A stretch of 64,000 nucleotides of DNA, taken from positions 620,001 to 684,000 of the forward strand of contig JAFDVQ010000006.1 of NCBI GenBank assembly GCA_018268915.1, read 5' to 3'. The position numbers and the translations under genes are program-made. This DNA comes from Acidobacteriota bacterium (GTDB lineage: Bacteria; Acidobacteriota; Terriglobia; Terriglobales; Acidobacteriaceae). Below are positions 8,945 through 17,186 of the stretch, piece after piece (positions within the stretch are counted from its first letter, which is position 1; each line of letters opens with the position of its first letter). The notes beneath the pieces were generated by a model. The model had not been told where the DNA came from. It was given only the letters and a program-made list of their open reading frames with translations, and did no database searches.

Positions 8945-9565
8945 ATGAAGAACCGGGTGATTGTGTGGGGTCTGGGGCTAGTTTTGACGGCGGTTCCGGC
9001 ATTTGCGCAGAGCGGGTTGCCGCTGCCGTCGCCGATAGAAAAGGAGCTGGCGGCGCGAGCTTCCAACGTGACCGAGGTGACGCTGGGGAAGAACATGCTC
9101 GCGTTTGCTGCGAAGTTCCTTGACGGCAAGGACAAAGACGACGAAGCGACACGGCACTTGATTGAGGGCCTGGACGGGATCTACGTCCGGTCGTACGAAT
9201 TCGATAAGGAGGGTCAGTACTCTCCCGTTGAGATCGAAAAGCTGCGCTCGTACTTTCAGACAGGCGGAGAGTGGGCATCCATCGTGCACGAGCAGGACAG
9301 GAGGAGGGGCGAAAGCACGGACGTGATGATGAAGATGGTGAACGGGAATCCGCATGGGCTGTTTGTGCTGGATGCGGAGGCGAAGGAACTGAACATCGTT
9401 CTCATCCTTGGTCCCGTGAAGATGGAGGATCTGGGCAGACTGTCGAGCATTGGAGGGCTTGGCGCGCTCGGCGACCTCGATCTCGATTCGCATGACAACG
9501 GAAACAAGAACAAGGACAAAGACAAGGCGAAGGGCCCGAAGGGTAAGGCGGGGGGTGACGAATGA
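8945..9565 (+). CDS. Secreted DUF4252 domain protein
   Basis: 206 residues from ATG 8945, directly after a strong GGAGGAG ribosome site. The signal peptide is MKNRVIVWGLGLVLTAVPAF with cleavage at AFAQ. The DUF4252 region (about 24-175) includes VTLGKNMLAFAAKFL, GLDGIYVRSYEFDKEGQYS and a C-terminal LFVLDAEAKELNIVLILGPV. The last 30 residues are Asp/Lys/Asn-rich (HDNGNKNKDKDKAKG), a flexible charged tail. The domain has no known activity; it is common next to ECF sigma factors in Acidobacteria and Bacteroidetes. It lies in the sigma operon and ends in an ATGA overlap with the next gene. Confidence 0.85.
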   Translation: MKNRVIVWGLGLVLTAVPAFAQSGLPLPSPIEKELAARASNVTEVTLGKNMLAFAAKFLDGKDKDDEATRHLIEGLDGIYVRSYEFDKEGQYSPVEIEKLRSYFQTGGEWASIVHEQDRRRGESTDVMMKMVNGNPHGLFVLDAEAKELNIVLILGPVKMEDLGRLSSIGGLGALGDLDLDSHDNGNKNKDKDKAKGPKGKAGGDE

Positions 9566-10044
9566 GAAAGCTGATTCTGATTCCTGTTTGCTTCTCTGCT
9601 CTGGCCGTCCCAGTAGTTGTTCTGGCGAATGGGGTATCTGGTGGATTCGATCAGGTCGTGAGTTCGATTGAAACGCGCTACCACGTGCACGCGGATCGAA
9701 TTCCGATGCTTGGGCTTGTCAGCTTTGTCGCGCGAGCTTCAACGCACGACGGCGTCCGCGGTCTGCACGTAGCCGAGATCGAGGACTTCCATGCCGACGT
9801 AGACGGTGAGGAGCTTAACAGGCTGGTGGCGGAGAAGCTTGGCTCAGGATGGGAGCGCGTGATCCGCGAGACGAGCCGCAAGGGCGGCGATCAGACCCTG
9901 ATCTTCATGAGGCCAGAAGGGTCGCGGATGGGAATGTTCGTTCTCGACCTGGGCGGACACGAGATGGATGTAGTGCAGATGTCAGTCGATCCGGAGCATC
10001 TGAGTGAGAAGATCGGGCAGTACGAACGGCATGAGAAGGACTAA
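9562..10044 (+). CDS. Secreted DUF4252-like protein
   Basis: 160 residues, ATG overlapping the previous stop by four bases (ATGA), so translation is coupled. A signal peptide (MRKLILIPVCFSALAVPVVV, cleavage near VLANG) precedes a domain built like the upstream protein: GLHVAEIEDFHADVD, then a helix, then a C-terminal MGMFVLDLGGHEMDVVQMSV matching the LFVLD...LNIV strand pair of the upstream DUF4252 protein. The two look like diverged paralogues. It is the last gene of the sigma operon; a strong terminator follows at 10089. The function is unknown, but the operon suggests an envelope output or signal-sensing role. Confidence 0.75.
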   Translation: MRKLILIPVCFSALAVPVVVLANGVSGGFDQVVSSIETRYHVHADRIPMLGLVSFVARASTHDGVRGLHVAEIEDFHADVDGEELNRLVAEKLGSGWERVIRETSRKGGDQTLIFMRPEGSRMGMFVLDLGGHEMDVVQMSVDPEHLSEKIGQYERHEKD

Positions 10045-10088
10045 GACAAGGGACCGAGGGGATAAGGGACTAGAGGTCGTCAAAAGGG

Positions 10089-10128
10089 GGCTCGAGGAGC
10101 AGATGGCTCTTCGAGCCTGTTTTCTTTT
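10089..10128 (+). terminator. Rho-independent terminator of the sigma operon
   Basis: Twelve-bp stem (10089-10100 with 10106-10117, one G-U pair), five-base loop AGATG, then TGTTTTCTTTT. It lies 44 bases after the last operon gene and directly abuts the stop of the convergent permease gene. Confidence 0.85.
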
Positions 10129-12767
10129 CAGTCCTGGCGGAGGAGTTGGGCGGGATTGATAGAGAGGGCCCGGCGTGCGGGGATCCAGGTTGCGACCAGG
10201 CCGATCAAAACCATGGCAGTGACAGCTCCGAGAAGCACAAGCGGATCGCGTGGAGATGCTTCGTAAACCAGGGCTGCAAGCAGTCGGCTGGCGAGGACAC
10301 CCAGGATGAGACCAGCGAGGGACCCGGAGACGAGAACAAGAAACGGGCGCGCAAGTGCGGCACGGACAAGCTGTCCGCGCAGTGCGCCAAGTGCGATGCG
10401 GATTCCAAGCTCGCGAAGCCGGCGCGAGACTGTGTAGGCCGCCATGCCGAAGATGCCGGTGACGGCGAGCATGGCGGCAAGCAGACCCATAACGCCAAGA
10501 GCAGCTGTCGCGATGCGGGCCGGGAAAAGGACGAGCGAGAGTCTGTCGTTCCAGCTGCGTAGATTGAAGGGCAGATTGTAATCGATGCTTGTGAGAGTCC
10601 GATTCAGTGTTGAAGCGATTTCAGCGGAGGGTAGATTCGAGCGGACAATGAGGTTGGTGAAGGCATCCGGGCTCTGCGCAGTGGGGAAAAACATGGCGGG
10701 GCTTGAGTCTTCAGTCAGCATTTCGTATTTTCCGTTTTCGACGACGCCGACGATTTCGTATCTGGTCTTGTCGCCGCCAAGGAAATGAAGTCCGACGGCG
10801 GGCCGGTCGCCGCACATTTTGTGCGCGAAGGTGCTGTTTACGATGGCGACCTGAGGCTTTCCGGGTCCGTCGTCCCAATTGAAGTCGCGACCGCTGATGA
10901 TCGAAGTGTGTGCGGCAACGAGATAGCCGGGGGACACCTGATACGCGCGAGGGCTCATGATGCTGTTTGAGGGGCGGAAGTCCGCAGTTCCTTCTTTGTA
11001 GACTGACCAGTTGCTTCCGCCGCCGCTCAGCGGCAGGGAGTTGACGACTCCTACGCCAGTAACGCCGGGGATTTGAGAAGCTGCGTCGATCATTCGGCGC
11101 TGAACGGGCAATGCAGATTCGTCGGAGTATCCCGCCATGTGCAGGTCAGTCTGGGCAATCATCACGCCTTGGGGGACGAAGCCGAAGGGCGCGTGGAGAG
11201 AGCGGCCCAGGCCACGAACCGCAACCAGTGAGGCCGTAACCAGCAGGGCGCAGAGAGCGATTTGTATACCCAGCAAGATGTCGCGGACTGTGAAGCGGCG
11301 GAGAACTCTTGCTGAGGCAGAGCCGCTTTTCATGGCATCGGTAACCTCTGTCCGCCATACCTGGCGCGCGGGCAGGAGGCCGGGCAGGATGCCGGCTGCG
11401 AACGACAGCAGTAGAGCGAGGATGTAAGTATTTGCGTCAGCGACAACGGTTACGTGAATCGGATACTCGGAGATCGGTTGCCAGTGCGTGAGAACGCGAA
11501 GCATGACGATAGCAAGGAGCGTTCCCAGCAGGCCGCCCATCAGGGAGACGAGCACGGCTTCGGTCAGGAGTTGACGCAGAATCCGCCACCGCGATGATCC
11601 GATGGAGAGGCGTATCGCCAGTTCGCGGCTGCGGTCTGCAGATCGGGCGGCGAAGACGCCCGCGAGGTTAACGCATGCGGCTACGAGCACCAACAGAGCG
11701 AGGCCCATCAGAGCAGCAAGGAACATCTTCGCTGGCCCGCCGAGGGTGTCGCCGAGGAGGCCCGGCTTGACCAGACGTACGACCAGTTTGTCGTCCGTGG
11801 TCGGATTCTCGCGAGTCATCTGATGTGCGACTACGACGAGGTTGTCTTGAGCCTGGCGTTCGTTCACACCGGGCTTGAGCATTCCGATGACGAATATGCC
11901 GTGATTGCCCCGTCTGGTCAGGAAGTTGTATCCCTCGACCTGCTCCTCGTTGATCATGGGCATCCAGAATTCAGGCCAGAAGAAGAGCTCGGTTCCGTGG
12001 AAGTCTTTTGGGGCAACGCCAAGGATCGTGTAGGGATGCTTGTTCAGGTCAACGGTGGTTCCGATGATGCGCGGGTCGGCATCGAATCGGTTGTGCCATA
12101 GCGTGTCGCTCAGGACGATATAAGGAGCAGAGTTCGGGCCGTGATCATCGTTCGCATGAAAGAAGCGGCCCACCTGCGGCTGAATGCCGAGCATGTCGAA
12201 GTAATTGGTTGAAACCTCAAATTCCCAAGTGATTTGAGCGCTGCCGGCCGAGCTTAGGCCAACGGCACCCATGCGGTACGCAGCCATATCGGAAAACGTT
12301 GAGTTGCGGGATCTGTAATCAAGAAAATCGGGATAGGACTGGTTGTCGTCACCAGGGCGCTCGTTGGCGAGTTCCATGAGGCGCTCTGGCTCATGAATAC
12401 TGAGCGGATGCAGGATCATGGCGTTGAGTACGCCGAAGACGATGACGTTGGCGCCGATGCCCAGCGCGAGAGTGAGGATGGCGGTGATCGCAAATCCAGG
12501 AGAGCTTCGAATCTGCCGTGCGGCGTAGCGAATGTCGCGGGTCATGCCGGCGAAGCTGAGTGTTGCGTCGGATGCGGTCACGCGCTCCTTGGTGATGGCA
12601 GGATTTCCGAACCGGAGGAGAGCTTCGCGTCGAGCTTCGGCTGGCGACATGCCGGAGGCAAGGTTGGATTCGATGCGCAGGTCGATGTGCGACTGAAGTT
12701 CGTCGGCGATATCACGATCGATAGCAGAACGGCGGAAAAGGTTGGTGAAACGGCGGAGGACGGACAC
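10128..12767 (-). CDS. ADOP-type MacB/FtsX ABC transporter permease
   Basis: 879 residues, GTG start with AGGAGA eight bases upstream. Domain order is that of the acidobacterial duplicated orphan permeases: a cytoplasmic prefix (about 1-75, DRDIADELQSHIDLRIES), a first span, a MacB periplasmic domain, three spans with the FtsX signature (SRELAIRLSIGSSR), then a second span/periplasmic domain/three-span unit ending in LRELGIRIALGALRGQ. The protein thus carries two FtsX cassettes in one chain. There is no ATPase gene nearby, which is normal for this group; substrate unknown. It follows a second ADOP by 19 bases and probably shares its PadR-controlled transcript. Confidence 0.9.
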   Translation of the reverse strand: MSVLRRFTNLFRRSAIDRDIADELQSHIDLRIESNLASGMSPAEARREALLRFGNPAITKERVTASDATLSFAGMTRDIRYAARQIRSSPGFAITAILTLALGIGANVIVFGVLNAMILHPLSIHEPERLMELANERPGDDNQSYPDFLDYRSRNSTFSDMAAYRMGAVGLSSAGSAQITWEFEVSTNYFDMLGIQPQVGRFFHANDDHGPNSAPYIVLSDTLWHNRFDADPRIIGTTVDLNKHPYTILGVAPKDFHGTELFFWPEFWMPMINEEQVEGYNFLTRRGNHGIFVIGMLKPGVNERQAQDNLVVVAHQMTRENPTTDDKLVVRLVKPGLLGDTLGGPAKMFLAALMGLALLVLVAACVNLAGVFAARSADRSRELAIRLSIGSSRWRILRQLLTEAVLVSLMGGLLGTLLAIVMLRVLTHWQPISEYPIHVTVVADANTYILALLLSFAAGILPGLLPARQVWRTEVTDAMKSGSASARVLRRFTVRDILLGIQIALCALLVTASLVAVRGLGRSLHAPFGFVPQGVMIAQTDLHMAGYSDESALPVQRRMIDAASQIPGVTGVGVVNSLPLSGGGSNWSVYKEGTADFRPSNSIMSPRAYQVSPGYLVAAHTSIISGRDFNWDDGPGKPQVAIVNSTFAHKMCGDRPAVGLHFLGGDKTRYEIVGVVENGKYEMLTEDSSPAMFFPTAQSPDAFTNLIVRSNLPSAEIASTLNRTLTSIDYNLPFNLRSWNDRLSLVLFPARIATAALGVMGLLAAMLAVTGIFGMAAYTVSRRLRELGIRIALGALRGQLVRAALARPFLVLVSGSLAGLILGVLASRLLAALVYEASPRDPLVLLGAVTAMVLIGLVATWIPARRALSINPAQLLRQD

Positions 12768-12786
12768 GGGGAATCTCCTGTTTCAG

Positions 12787-15411
12787 TTATTCAGATCGCA
12801 GCGCCTGCATGGGGTCGACGCGCGCTGCCTGACGCGCCGGCAACCAGCTCGCGGCGAGCGCCACACCGATGATGATGAGCGTGACAGTCGCGAAGGTGAT
12901 GGGGTCGTCGGGGCGAACTCCGCGCAGGAGATTGGCGACGAGGCGAGCCAGTGCGAATGCGAGTGCGAGACCGATGATGAGGCCGGTGCCGGTGAGCCAG
13001 GACGCGCGCCGGATGATCATCCGCAGTACATCCTCTTTGCTTGCACCCATGGCGAGACGAACGCCAATTTCGCGAGTGCGCTCGCCGACGAGGTTGGCCA
13101 TGACGGCGAATATGCCGATCGCAGAGAGAAGCAGGGCAATGAACGCATCAAGCGCTAGCATTGAAGCTGCATACATGAGGCCGACGAGATTGTCGCGAAT
13201 CAGGTCGCGGTAGGTCTGGACGGGATCAAGAGGAACTCCGGCATCGATGGAAGCCAGAGCCTTGCGCGCGGGATTCGCGAGGGCAATGGGATCGCCGTTT
13301 GAGAATATTGTTATTGTTGAGCCGGTGAGGGGTTGCTGCGCAGAGCTTGTGTAGACGGCTGGGGGATGATCGTTTTCCCAGAGCGAGTAGTTGGCTTCCT
13401 GAGCAATGCCGACAATGGTGAGCCATGGCCCAGGTGCCTTGCTATCGCCAAGGCGGATGCGGTGGCCGATGGGGTTGGCGCCACCGAAGTACAGGTCTAC
13501 GAAACGGTGGCTGACGATAACGACCGGAAGAGTATGAACCGAATCTCCTTGCGAGAAGTTGCGGCCATCGAGAATCGGGATGTGAAAGGCGTCGAAGTAG
13601 CCGGGCGTTACCGCGAGACGAACTGCTGTTTGCAGTTTGCCTGGAGTGGTAGGCCGGTTTTCGATGGCCAGGTCAAGCTCCCAGCCGGAGTCGGTATAGG
13701 GGAGTGCTGTGGCGAGTTCGACTCGTGAGGCTCCGGGGATCGCACGAAGCCGATCGAGTGCACTGATGTACCACTGGGCCTGCTTCTCAGGCGTGTCATA
13801 ACGCTTAGTGGGAAGATCCGGATGAAGCGTCAGGATCTTTTCGGGCGAGTAGATATCGGCCTGATGAAACATCGAGCTCATGCCTTTCGCCATCAGGGCG
13901 GCGCCAATAACGAGGGCGACGGCGAGGGATATCTGGGCAACAGCGAAGATGCTGCGGAGCCGGCTTCGACCAGTTGCCTGACGCGAGCCGGCGCGAAGCT
14001 GGTCGACAAGGCGGATGCGGAGTGTTTCGATAGAGGGCGCAAGGCCTGCGATGATTCCGGACAGTACGGCGAGGAATACGGAGAACGCGAGGGCACGGCC
14101 GTTAATGGATATGTTGTCCCAGCCGGGTATGTAACGCGCAACACGGGCGGGCATGGCTATCAGAGTGAGGTGCAAATAGATGGCCGCTAGAGCGATACCA
14201 AGTCCGGCTCCTACCAGAGCGAGGAGAATGTTTTCCGTGAGGAGCTGCCGAATGATGCGTTTGCGGGTTGCGCCGAGCGCGGTGCGCATCGCGATCTCGG
14301 AACGGCGGGCGACTCCCCGCGCGAGCTGGAGGTTGGCGACATTGGCGCAGACGACGAGGAGCACGAACATCGTGGCGCCCATGATGAGCTTGTAGTAGAG
14401 GGGAGTGAGGTCGCCGTTGATGTCATTCAGCAGCGGCTCAACGTGGACGCTCCAACCCTGATTTGTAGCCGGATAGGATTTTGCGAGGCGCTCGGAGATG
14501 AGCTGCATCTCCGACTGGGCTGATTTCAGCGTGACGCCATCGCGCACACGTCCGATGACGAGGTAGGCGTGGTCGCTGCGATCGGCCAATTGACTCGCGG
14601 TCGGTGCGAAAGGCAGGAGCATGTCGACCGCCGGCGGGTACTGCATGGTGCGGGGAAGCACGCCGATGATGGTGTAGTCGTGCTGATCGAGCTGAACCTT
14701 CTGTCCGATGATGCGGGAGCTGGCGCCGAAATGGCGTTTCCAGAAGCCGTAGTTGAGAACGACGACGGCATCACGGCCGGGCTGGCACTCGCTCTCGTCG
14801 AATACTCGGCCGAGAAAGGCCTGAGTACGAAGAACGCTGAAGAAAGATGAGGAGACGAGATCGGCACTTATCTGCGCAGCATCGCCAGCGCCGGAAAGGG
14901 TGTAGTTTGCGCCTTGCAGGACGGCGAGATCTTCGAAGGAGCGGTTCTGGCGGCGGAGATCGTTGAAGTCGGCGAGAGTGACGGGCTCTTTGCCGCGCTG
15001 CTGCTGCTCGGCAAGAACCATCACGCGATCAAGCGCGGGGACCGCGAGGGGGCGAAGGACGACTGCGTCCATGCTGCTGAAGATGGCGACGTTGACTCCG
15101 ATGCCGATGGCGAGCGTGGAGATAACGGTGATGGTAAAACCAGGAGACCTGCGAAGCTGCCGGGCAGCGTAGCGGATGTCTCGACCGAGGCTGGCGAGAG
15201 CGAGGCTCGCGTCAAACGCTGCGACGCGTTCCCGTGTGCTGGTGGGATTGCCAAATCGGAGGAGAGCGTCACGACGAGCTTCTTCCGGCAACATACCGGA
15301 GGCGAGATTCGACTCAATGCGGAGATCGATGTGAGACTGCAGCTCATCGGCGATGTCGCGGTCGATGGCTGGCTGTCGGAATAAGTTGGTCAGGCGGCGG
15401 AAGAGGGCCAT
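12787..15411 (-). CDS. ADOP-type MacB/FtsX ABC transporter permease
   Basis: 874 residues if started at ATG 15411, which has GGAG about eight bases upstream and matches the conserved prefix MALFRRLTNLFRQ; a longer frame to 15474 adds only non-conserved residues that overlap the PadR gene. The architecture is prefix domain, span, MacB periplasmic domain, three spans (SEIAMRTALGATRKR), then the repeat unit ending TREIGVRLAMGASKED and the C-terminal ASWLPARQAARVDPMQALRS typical of the family. Its prefix (DRDIADELQSHIDLRIES) is identical over 18 residues to that of the downstream ADOP while the rest is much more diverged. PadR lies 25 bases upstream. Export role likely, substrate unknown. Confidence 0.92.
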   Translation of the reverse strand: MALFRRLTNLFRQPAIDRDIADELQSHIDLRIESNLASGMLPEEARRDALLRFGNPTSTRERVAAFDASLALASLGRDIRYAARQLRRSPGFTITVISTLAIGIGVNVAIFSSMDAVVLRPLAVPALDRVMVLAEQQQRGKEPVTLADFNDLRRQNRSFEDLAVLQGANYTLSGAGDAAQISADLVSSSFFSVLRTQAFLGRVFDESECQPGRDAVVVLNYGFWKRHFGASSRIIGQKVQLDQHDYTIIGVLPRTMQYPPAVDMLLPFAPTASQLADRSDHAYLVIGRVRDGVTLKSAQSEMQLISERLAKSYPATNQGWSVHVEPLLNDINGDLTPLYYKLIMGATMFVLLVVCANVANLQLARGVARRSEIAMRTALGATRKRIIRQLLTENILLALVGAGLGIALAAIYLHLTLIAMPARVARYIPGWDNISINGRALAFSVFLAVLSGIIAGLAPSIETLRIRLVDQLRAGSRQATGRSRLRSIFAVAQISLAVALVIGAALMAKGMSSMFHQADIYSPEKILTLHPDLPTKRYDTPEKQAQWYISALDRLRAIPGASRVELATALPYTDSGWELDLAIENRPTTPGKLQTAVRLAVTPGYFDAFHIPILDGRNFSQGDSVHTLPVVIVSHRFVDLYFGGANPIGHRIRLGDSKAPGPWLTIVGIAQEANYSLWENDHPPAVYTSSAQQPLTGSTITIFSNGDPIALANPARKALASIDAGVPLDPVQTYRDLIRDNLVGLMYAASMLALDAFIALLLSAIGIFAVMANLVGERTREIGVRLAMGASKEDVLRMIIRRASWLTGTGLIIGLALAFALARLVANLLRGVRPDDPITFATVTLIIIGVALAASWLPARQAARVDPMQALRSE

Positions 15412-15436
15412 GAGATGACTCCGTGGTGCTTGGCTT

Positions 15437-15763
15437 TCAGGCAAAACGCAGGACGGCGCGAACACCGCGAACAAGCTGGTCGAAGCTTTCCTGCGCGGCT
15501 TCCAGCTGGCGACGGCCTTGCGGAGTGAGCTTGTAGTACTTGGCGCGGCGGTTGGTCTCGGTCATCGACCACTCGGAGGAGATCCAGCCGCTTTGCTCCA
15601 TGCGATGAAGGGCTGGGTAGAGCGAGCCTTCTTCCACGCGAAGGAGGTCGTTGGAGGCGCTCTGGATGTGTAAAACGATGCCGTAGCCATGAAGGACGCC
15701 GTTTTGATCGAGCGTTTTCAGGACGAGGAGGTCGAGCGTGCCCTGCAGATCGTTTTTAGCCAT
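15437..15763 (-). CDS. PadR family transcriptional regulator
   Basis: 108 residues, a complete PadR winged helix: LQGTLDLLVLKTL, HGYGIVLHIQ, LLRVEEGSLYPALHRMEQ (recognition helix and strand) and AKYYKLTPQGRRQLE in the wing, followed by a short dimerisation helix. PadR proteins are repressors, often of transporter genes next to them. It is the first gene of a three-gene transcript with two ADOP permeases, and a strong inverted repeat covers its promoter, so autorepression is likely. The start codon ATG 15763 has no clear ribosome site. Confidence 0.93.
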   Translation of the reverse strand: MAKNDLQGTLDLLVLKTLDQNGVLHGYGIVLHIQSASNDLLRVEEGSLYPALHRMEQSGWISSEWSMTETNRRAKYYKLTPQGRRQLEAAQESFDQLVRGVRAVLRFA

Positions 15764-15777
15764 CGGTAGTGGACCCC

Positions 15778-15828
15778 CTAGATTTCTTGGTACATAGAAA
15801 TCTAGGCCTAGATATTTAGGTGTGTCAA
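15778..15828 (-). promoter_or_regulatory. PadR-ADOP promoter with inverted-repeat operator
   Basis: Perfect 10-bp inverted repeat CTAGATTTCT-N8-AGAAATCTAG at 15778-15805, continued by the palindrome CTAGGCCTAG (15802-15811). On the minus strand a -35 TTGACA (15828-15823) is spaced 18 bases from TAGATT (15804-15799), so the repeats cover the -10 element and start site. Position and symmetry suit autorepression by the PadR dimer encoded 15 bases downstream. That PadR binds here is inference. Confidence 0.7.
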
Positions 15829-15834
15829 GAAAAG

Positions 15835-15860
15835 AGTGATCAGTGATCAGTGGTCAGGGA
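15835..15860. repeat. Short GATCAG-type tandem repeat
   Basis: AGTGATC-AGTGATC-AGTGGTC followed by AGGGA: three near-identical 7-base units. A related array lies at 38783-38818. No function is visible. Confidence 0.5.
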
Positions 15861-15971
15861 TAGTTGGGAGGGTAGGACCTGGGAACAGGTGCTGATGCGA
15901 AATTGATGTTATTTGCTGCGTTGTGTGGGGTCGATGCCTCACGCGGTATTCTTCTGAGGTTGAGGTGAGAG

Positions 15972-17186
15972 ATGGCTGAGACTGCTGCGCGTCCGCAACT
16001 GGCTTATTTGACTGACGTGATGAACGAACTGAAGGCGAAGGGGACGCACTTCAGGCTGCGTGTGCTGGACGATCAACAGGCGCCGGTATGCCACTACGAC
16101 GGCAAAGAAGTGATCAACCTGGCGAGCAATAATTACCTGGGTTTGGCGAACCATCCGAAGCTCATGGAGGCATCGCTGAAGGCGACTCGGGAGCTAGGCG
16201 TCGGTTCGGGTGCGGTACGGACGATTGCCGGGACGATGCGGATCCACATGGAGCTCGAAGAGAAGATTGCGCAATTCAAAAACGTTGAAGCGTGCGTCGT
16301 CTTCCAGAGCGGGTTCGCGGCGAATGCGGGAACTGTGAGCGCGATTCTGGGCAAAGAAGACTTCATCCTGTCGGACGAGCTGAACCACGCGAGCATCATC
16401 GATGGGGCGCGGCTGTCGCGGGCCAAGATCAAGGTGTTTCGGCACAAGGATGCGGCGCACTGCGAGGAACTGCTGAAAGAAGTGCAGAACGAGCCGGGGC
16501 ACAAGCTGGTGATCACCGACGGCGTCTTCTCGATGGACGGAGACATCGGTCCGGTAGACAAGCTGGCAGCGCTGTCCGAGAAATACGGCGCGATCATGAT
16601 GGTGGACGATGCTCATGCTTCAGGAGTGCTGGGGCGGAACGGGCGCGGATCGATCGATCATTTCGGAATGCACGGGCGCGTGGATGTGCAGGTCGGGACG
16701 CTGTCGAAGGCGATCGGGGCGCTGGGCGGGTATGTCTGCGGGTCAAAGGATCTGATCGACTATCTCTATCATCGAGCGCGACCGTTTCTATTTTCGACAT
16801 CGCATCCGCCATCGGTGGCGGCAACTTGTATCGCAGCTTTCGACATCCTGGAGCAGGAGCCGGAACGCATCGAGCGGCTGTGGTCGAATACGCACTATTT
16901 CCAGGGCGAACTGAAGCGCGCGGGATTCAACATTGGCGGTGTAAACACGCCGGCAACTGAGACGCCGATTACGCCGGTGATCATAGGTGAGGGGCGCGCG
17001 GCAATGGACTACTCGCGCGCGCTGTTTGAGGAAGGCGTGATGGGGACTGGGATTGCGTTTCCCACGGTGCCGGAGGGGAAGGCGCGGATCCGGTTGATCC
17101 TGACGAGCGAGCATACGAAGGAGCAGATGGACCGCGCGCTAGAGACACTGGAACGCGTGGCGAAGCGCATGGGTCTACTTGGCTGA
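15972..17186 (+). CDS. kbl: Glycine C-acetyltransferase (2-amino-3-ketobutyrate CoA ligase)
   Basis: 404 residues, a full-length alpha-oxoamine synthase (PLP fold type I). Visible motifs: NLASNNYLGLANHPKL, GVGSGAVRTIAGT, DELNHASIIDGARLS, DGVFSMDGDIGP, VDDAHASGVLGRNGRG and TLSKAIGALGG, where Lys246 should bind PLP. The second step of threonine degradation joins 2-amino-3-ketobutyrate with CoA to give glycine and acetyl-CoA. The family also includes BioF and serine palmitoyltransferase; the HFRLRVLDDQQAP start and GRGSIDHF fit KBL best, but no threonine dehydrogenase gene is adjacent, so the substrate is not proven. Its stop overlaps the convergent patatin gene by 12 bases. Confidence 0.88.
   Translation: MAETAARPQLAYLTDVMNELKAKGTHFRLRVLDDQQAPVCHYDGKEVINLASNNYLGLANHPKLMEASLKATRELGVGSGAVRTIAGTMRIHMELEEKIAQFKNVEACVVFQSGFAANAGTVSAILGKEDFILSDELNHASIIDGARLSRAKIKVFRHKDAAHCEELLKEVQNEPGHKLVITDGVFSMDGDIGPVDKLAALSEKYGAIMMVDDAHASGVLGRNGRGSIDHFGMHGRVDVQVGTLSKAIGALGGYVCGSKDLIDYLYHRARPFLFSTSHPPSVAATCIAAFDILEQEPERIERLWSNTHYFQGELKRAGFNIGGVNTPATETPITPVIIGEGRAAMDYSRALFEEGVMGTGIAFPTVPEGKARIRLILTSEHTKEQMDRALETLERVAKRMGLLG

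Noticed and set aside
12787..15474. 895-residue version of the ADOP permease
   Set aside because: The extra 21 residues overlap padR; the conserved prefix and ribosome site fit ATG 15411.
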